A DNA stretch of 64,000 nt from Berghia stephanieae. Taxonomy: Eukaryota; Mollusca; Gastropoda; Nudibranchia; Aeolidiidae. The translations under genes and the position numbers were made by a program. A model generated the notes under the pieces. The model had not been told where the DNA came from. It saw only the letters and a program-made list of their open reading frames with translations, and did not search any database. Positions 59,175-64,000 of the stretch are shown one piece after another (positions within the stretch are counted from its first letter, which is position 1; each line of letters starts with the position of its first letter). The stretch spans positions 129,002,007-129,066,006 of the forward strand of contig CM067443.1 of assembly GCA_034508935.3 (NCBI GenBank). The letters are read 5' to 3'.

Positions 59175-61140
59175 TTACCTTTGCCTGATCTATAATTATA
59201 ATGATAGGCCACAAAATCAGTGGGCCGTCACTGCTATTTTCTCTGTGATTCATAATCATGACGATTATTATTAAGTTATGGGGAATCCACAAGGCCCATC
59301 CCATAGGTGAAGTAAAGCAAGACAAAAAACTACATAGCTTAGGAAGCTCTCACCCACCTGTTGACCGCTGTGGCACTTGCTTGAATTATAGTCAGTGTTC
59401 TCTTCAACTTGGTAGGAGTGATACATCATGATTCTTTTTTCATATTCATGTCCATGATCAGCGATGAAAAATACCATTAGCGGGTCAACTGTAGGGTATC
59501 TTACAACTGATGCATGTCCTGTTCGTGTGAAGCCTTCACCAGCTGGTCACCAGCATTGATGTTTGCTTGAATCACTGCAGTCAACTGATTAGTGAACACT
59601 TGTACAAAGCGAATTGCCAGGTAAGCTCAGGTTCTATCTTGTTTTGTCTCACTTCTGGAAACACTCACATCAACTGGTACAGATGGACTGGATGTCTTAC
59701 GTCGGTCAATCAAGCATTTTGATTGGCTACGACTACAGAATTTCATTGGTCGGAAAGCAAACATCTTCATTGGGCCACAAATTTAGTGTTGTTGTCGACT
59801 TAAAGGTGGTGATTACTGCCATAATGATTTCACTATACCGGGTTTTCACTAAAATGTATGTTCGTTGTGGTGATTTTAAAAAATTACTAAAGAAATTATA
59901 TAGGGAAGAAATCGGGTCTCGGAATCCATGCTGGCTGCATTTAAGTAAACCCAATCACTACTGGGTTGCTATGGATAACAATATGTAAAAATAAAAATGA
60001 AGTCTGGGATATATATCTGATTATTCTTATTTAATTCAACATTACATACTCTTATTCTTATAAACCTGGCCCAATATGTTCATGGGAAAAGATTACAAAA
60101 AGAATTTTGAAAAAAAATAATAATCACAGTCACAGTAACCACCTCAAGGAATCAGTCGGGTTAACATTATATTTTACATAAATTTCACAAAAAAACTTAT
60201 TCATCTCTTTTTATAAATATTTACAAAATAATCATTTATTTACATTTCAAATTTACAATTATAGTTTCCAACACAATAAAATTACATATCAATATCATGG
60301 GTAAGGACAAGTTCCGAAAAATCAAGAAAACATTAAGTCAACTTTCTTTTAATACTCATGAGAACATAACAATAACAATTCAGTAGATATAAACCCCCCC
60401 CCAAAAAAAAATTAATTAATTAACTAGTGCCCTATCCCTATCCAAAACCATGTCACCTTTCGCGTCAACTTGGTATTATGCCAGAATGACCTTGGTGAAG
60501 AAAATTGAGTTCAAAGTCAAAATTGTCAGAATTAGGAAATTTAAGTATTTTGAAATCTCACTCTCCTCAATAAAGGCTCAAATCTTATATTTGGGTAGAT
60601 GAGGTTAAGCTTTCACTTTAAACTTCCATTTTAAGCTTTGGGTTCATCCTGACGGAATACCACAGATGATTGGTCACAAATGGATAATTTTTTGACAATC
60701 ATAAAAATGAAGCATTTTGACGAGAAATATAAATACTAATCTGGTGAATTCATTATAATTATAACCAATACAATGAAACCTCGCTTATGATCAACTTAAA
60801 AACGAGCATGGACTATTTTAAATAAATTATGGCAAAACATGTTATACAACAAAACATGACAATGGTCCTCAACCCAAAGTTTCATTATGATTGATCCCAC
60901 TGCTTCAATATAATGAAGTATAATATATAGCATTTGCTGAACTTCATCAAATTTCAATATTTAAAAAATGTATGCACACTGCAGTAAAGAGATCAAATTG
61001 ATATCGGTAAGAAAACATGTTGCAAAATTGTCCTTTGACCGAACCTTGTAATTTTACCTTTCAGAAAATTGAAATTTCTGTTATACTATATTATTGTTTT
61101 TTTTAAAAATATGATGACGCTTGCAACTATTTGACATTTT
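59175..61140. other. Unassigned region
   Basis: A 124-codon frame at 59614-59988 (+) has no recognisable motif, an antisense frame over the same bases, and lies in repeat-rich DNA; not called a gene. The remainder is AT-rich. Confidence 0.4.
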
Positions 61141-61142
61141 TT

Positions 61143-61610
61143 TGTTTTTAAGGGGTTTTACAGCGCATGTAACTCTGAGAGTCAAAACAATTAAAAGCAC
61201 CCAAGAAAAAATAAGACAAAGGGGACTGGTTCAAATAGAGAACATATGTAGATTCCGAGCACAATGTATCGATGGTCCTTGATATCACCTGAAAGACGGA
61301 CCCACTGAAGGATCCCACTGAGAGGAATACACTCATATGTTTACAGAATTATATTTAAAAGAAGAGGTATATGTGCATAACAGAGAAATTAACAAGGAAA
61401 ACAATATCATCTCCCAAAACTAATAACATCTGTATCTTCCCTCTTAGTCTCAGCCAAGGATTCCAGCCTGAGCTATAATAAAACCTAGTGATCCCATTCC
61501 AAGACAAAGACAGAAAGCAACCTGGAAAAGGAGATCAGGTATATGAGGATTGAAGACATAGCAAGAGTTCTCCCATCAACCCCCGCCAACGACACTTTGA
61601 GGTCATATAA
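61143..61610 (-). repeat. 500-bp SINE-like retroposon, copy G, diverged
   Basis: Ends TTTTTAAGGGGTTTTACAGC and contains AAGACAAAGACAGAAAGC; the right edge is indistinct and no target duplication is seen. Confidence 0.65.
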
Positions 61611-61649
61611 GCATCTAAAGAAGATACTATACTAAATACGATCAATATG

Positions 61650-61808
61650 GAGTCCTTGTTTCCCTCCCAGCCAGGGCCAGGATAAAACTAAGTAATCTCA
61701 TTCCAAGACAAAGACAGAAAGCAAGTTGGAAAACAGATATAGGGGGATAGGAGACGTAGAAAGTACATCCCTGCCCACAACGGGAGGTCAGGAACTCCAC
61801 CCAGGACA
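61650..61808 (-). repeat. 500-bp SINE-like retroposon, copy H, 5' part only
   Basis: From TTCCCTCCCAGCCAGGGCCA to GGAACTCCACCCAGGAC: the 5' third of the element, lying next to copy G. Confidence 0.7.
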
Positions 61809-61879
61809 TAAGACTAAGATCAAGCTAACAAATACCTTAGAAAAAAAGAAAATCAAAGAGATTGAATTCAAATGAGAAT

Positions 61880-62400
61880 ATTTGTAGATCCATTCGCAAT
61901 ATATCCCTGTACATAGCTTGAAACCACTTAGAACTCCCACGATTACACTGTCATATAATCGCCATTCAAATGGTTACATAATAATTATATCTTTACAAAT
62001 CTAAGATTAAACTCAGTAATATGCATAATGGACAGATTAATCACATGGAAAAAAATATCTCCCAAAAAGAGTTATCTCCATCCGACTGCTTCCCTCTCAG
62101 AAAAAGGACTCAATGCGGAATTTGAGTGAAACCAAACGGTTCCATTACAATACAAGACAAGGACACAAAATCCCCATAGAAAAGGCAGCGAGGTTGTGAA
62201 CAGATGAAGAATCCACAAGCCAGAGACGACCAAAGGGTATACTTCTTCAGACAGGGAACAGCAGTGAATACCAATACCAGGAGCAATCATCTATAGGTGT
62301 GTCTAGTTTGAGACCATCTACAGGAGACTCTAGCAAAGGATCCTTTGGAAAGAGGGGTATCTCTGATAGTTATAAAATATTTTTCAAAAAGTAAATTATT
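61880..62400 (-). repeat. Old, degenerate SINE-like sequence, copy I
   Basis: Blocks such as AGCTTGAAACCACTTAGAA, ATCTCCCAAAA and TAGTTTGAGACCATCTACA follow the order of the 500-bp family at low similarity. Confidence 0.45.
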
Positions 62401-63362
62401 AATCATGGAGAGATGATTTAAAGTGCATTTTATACCTCCATATGAGAATGTGAATATTTACAAGGCAAATAAACAAAGGGCTTGACAAATCAAGTGCTAT
62501 GTTGTTCTCTATTCACATTAACAATAGGTATATTAACATCTCAAGGGGTTGGTTGCAAGTCAACAAACAGCAAAGCAATGATAGATTTTTAAAAAAATCA
62601 ATGTAACAATAATTACTTAAAATGAAGATAGTATTAAAATTAAACTTTTTAAAGAAGGATCATTATTTTAAAACAACAACTCTGAAAAAAAATATATCAA
62701 AGCAAGAGGGAAAAGTTTTCTTCGTTGAGTATATGAAACAAAAGCTGACAAGTAAATCTTTTAAAACTTGAACAAATTTTGAAATTCGTAGGTGGGGAGA
62801 GAAGGCTCAAGCAGATTTATAAATTGATGTAAATATATGAGTATGAGGCTGGTATTTTTTAAAAATTGATAATCATAATAGAGTTTGTAAGACGATGTTA
62901 GAGTTCTGAAGAATTTTCATAGATATCTATATCAATAAAGGAAGGAGTAAATTTGTGTGTCTGTGACATCCACAGGCAAAACGGGACTGCTTTCTGCTGT
63001 GAAAATTAGCCAGTTTATCAACATTTCCTCTGATGCGAGTGGTCGAGAATTTTGCAATTTAGGTCTGTTTTACAACGGCCATATACATTTTAAAATCAAT
63101 TTCCTTTGATCCTGAAGCTTTACAGCGCCCTTTTAAACAACAAACAAGAAAGCCAGTCCAATATACAGGTTCATAACAAACATCACCCAATCACAATACA
63201 CACAAACATTCTTCAAAGGTTAATGCACAATAGTAATCATAATGCTTTGATGCGCTGAAATTTAACACTGATTCAAATCTATACATATCCAAGAACTTTA
63301 CTCTTTACTCTCTCCATCTATCAATACATTGTGTTGACGGATTGAAGTTGAATTCACTTAGC
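62401..63362. other. Nothing recognised
   Basis: AT-rich sequence; 62925-63110 (AATAAAGGAAGGAGTAAATT, TTTGTGTGTCTGTGACA) resembles the end of dispersed repeats in other animals but has no partner here. Confidence 0.35.
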
Positions 63363-63376
63363 TCTTTGTTATTGAT

Positions 63377-63917
63377 GTTTGTATGTTTGTTTTTAAGGTC
63401 TTACAGTGCTTACAACATATTTAGGTCATATCAGCGCCAGTATGTTTGTTTTTAAAGGTTTTACGGCGCTTGCAACATATTTAGGTCATATCAGCGCCAG
63501 TAAATAGGAAGAAAATGGGATAGTAAAAAAGATCTACAATTACAACTAAAGCACCCAATAAAAAAAGAAGACAAAGGGGAACTGGTTCAAATAGAGAACA
63601 TGTTTAGATTCCAAGAGCACACTATCAGTGAACTTAGTTTGAGATCACCTAAATGTCTCATTCTGACAAAAGCACATGTCCCACTAAGAGGAACACATAT
63701 ATGTAAAACAAAAATAATAACAGAGATGATTTACAAGACAAAAAATATCATCTCTCAAGACAAACTATACATATGACTGTTTCCCTCCCAGCCAGGGCCA
63801 GGACAAAACCAAGTAATCTCATTCCAAGAAAAAGACAAAAAGCAGGTTGGAAAACAAATCTAGGGGGATAGAAGACACAGTAAGTGCCCACTACAGGAGG
63901 TCACGAACCCCACCCAG
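63377..63917 (-). repeat. 500-bp SINE-like retroposon, copy J, with duplicated 3' end
   Basis: Bounded by a 14-bp duplication, TCTTTGTTATTGAT, at 63363-63376 and 63918-63931. The 3' terminal 55-60 bp (on -) occurs twice in tandem (63382-63440, 63441-63500). Confidence 0.87.
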
Positions 63918-64000
63918 TCTTTGTTATTGATTTTGGATAACGAGTGGAATGAAAAGTTACCACTCAAATTATAAATCAGACCATAAACGTTTAAAGTTAT

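Noticed and set aside
59614-59988. 124-codon frame as a gene
   Set aside because: No motif, no splice or promoter context, an antisense frame over the same bases and repeat-like surroundings; left unassigned.

Overview
The window is AT-rich nuclear DNA of a multicellular animal. Split genes with GT-AG introns of about 0.1 to 2.5 kb sit among many interspersed repeats (SINE-like retroposons, LINE fragments, a Penelope-like element, Tigger/pogo- and hAT-like DNA elements, a probable Helitron) and long AT, GA, TTA and poly-C arrays. This repeat mix suits a marine invertebrate, but I cannot name the phylum from sequence alone.

Three conserved genes are present. (1) FRA10AC1, a spliceosome-associated protein, lies on the + strand. 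Nine coding exons run from 1455 to 9625, and its first exon(s) lie left of the window. (2) PDCD11/RRP5, a ribosome-biogenesis factor with S1 RNA-binding repeats and C-terminal HAT repeats, lies on the - strand. Twenty-three coding exons run from 40217 down to the stop at 15764; only the C-terminal half (about 1,014 residues) is seen. (3) POLR3G/RPC7, an RNA polymerase III subunit, lies on the + strand. Its five exons (49895 to 56312) look complete at 224 residues. FRA10AC1 and PDCD11 converge on a repeat-filled spacer (9.6-15.8 kb). PDCD11 and POLR3G point away from each other across 40.2-49.9 kb, a stretch of duplications and inverted repeats where the missing N-terminal half of PDCD11 would be expected but is not found.

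Reading frames are clean except at three places, one in FRA10AC1 and two in PDCD11. At each, a short run of one base is one base too long or too short, and exon-length arithmetic confirms it. Uncorrected long-read consensus errors are the simplest reading.

Main repeat structures: a 758-bp near-perfect palindrome of two Penelope-like 3' ends, each carrying a hammerhead-ribozyme fold and each capped by an AT array (18.6-19.5 kb); next to it a probable non-autonomous Helitron bounded on both sides by AT array (19.5-20.8 kb); a roughly 500-bp SINE-like family with at least five copies bounded by 10-14 bp target-site duplications; a 6.8-kb inverted-repeat structure (42.2-49.0 kb) with 28-bp palindromes at its ends, tandem duplications inside it and a hAT-like insertion in one arm only; and LINE reverse-transcriptase fragments at 17.4, 45.6 and 54.9 kb. 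The right end (56.4-64 kb) holds only repeats and unassigned DNA.
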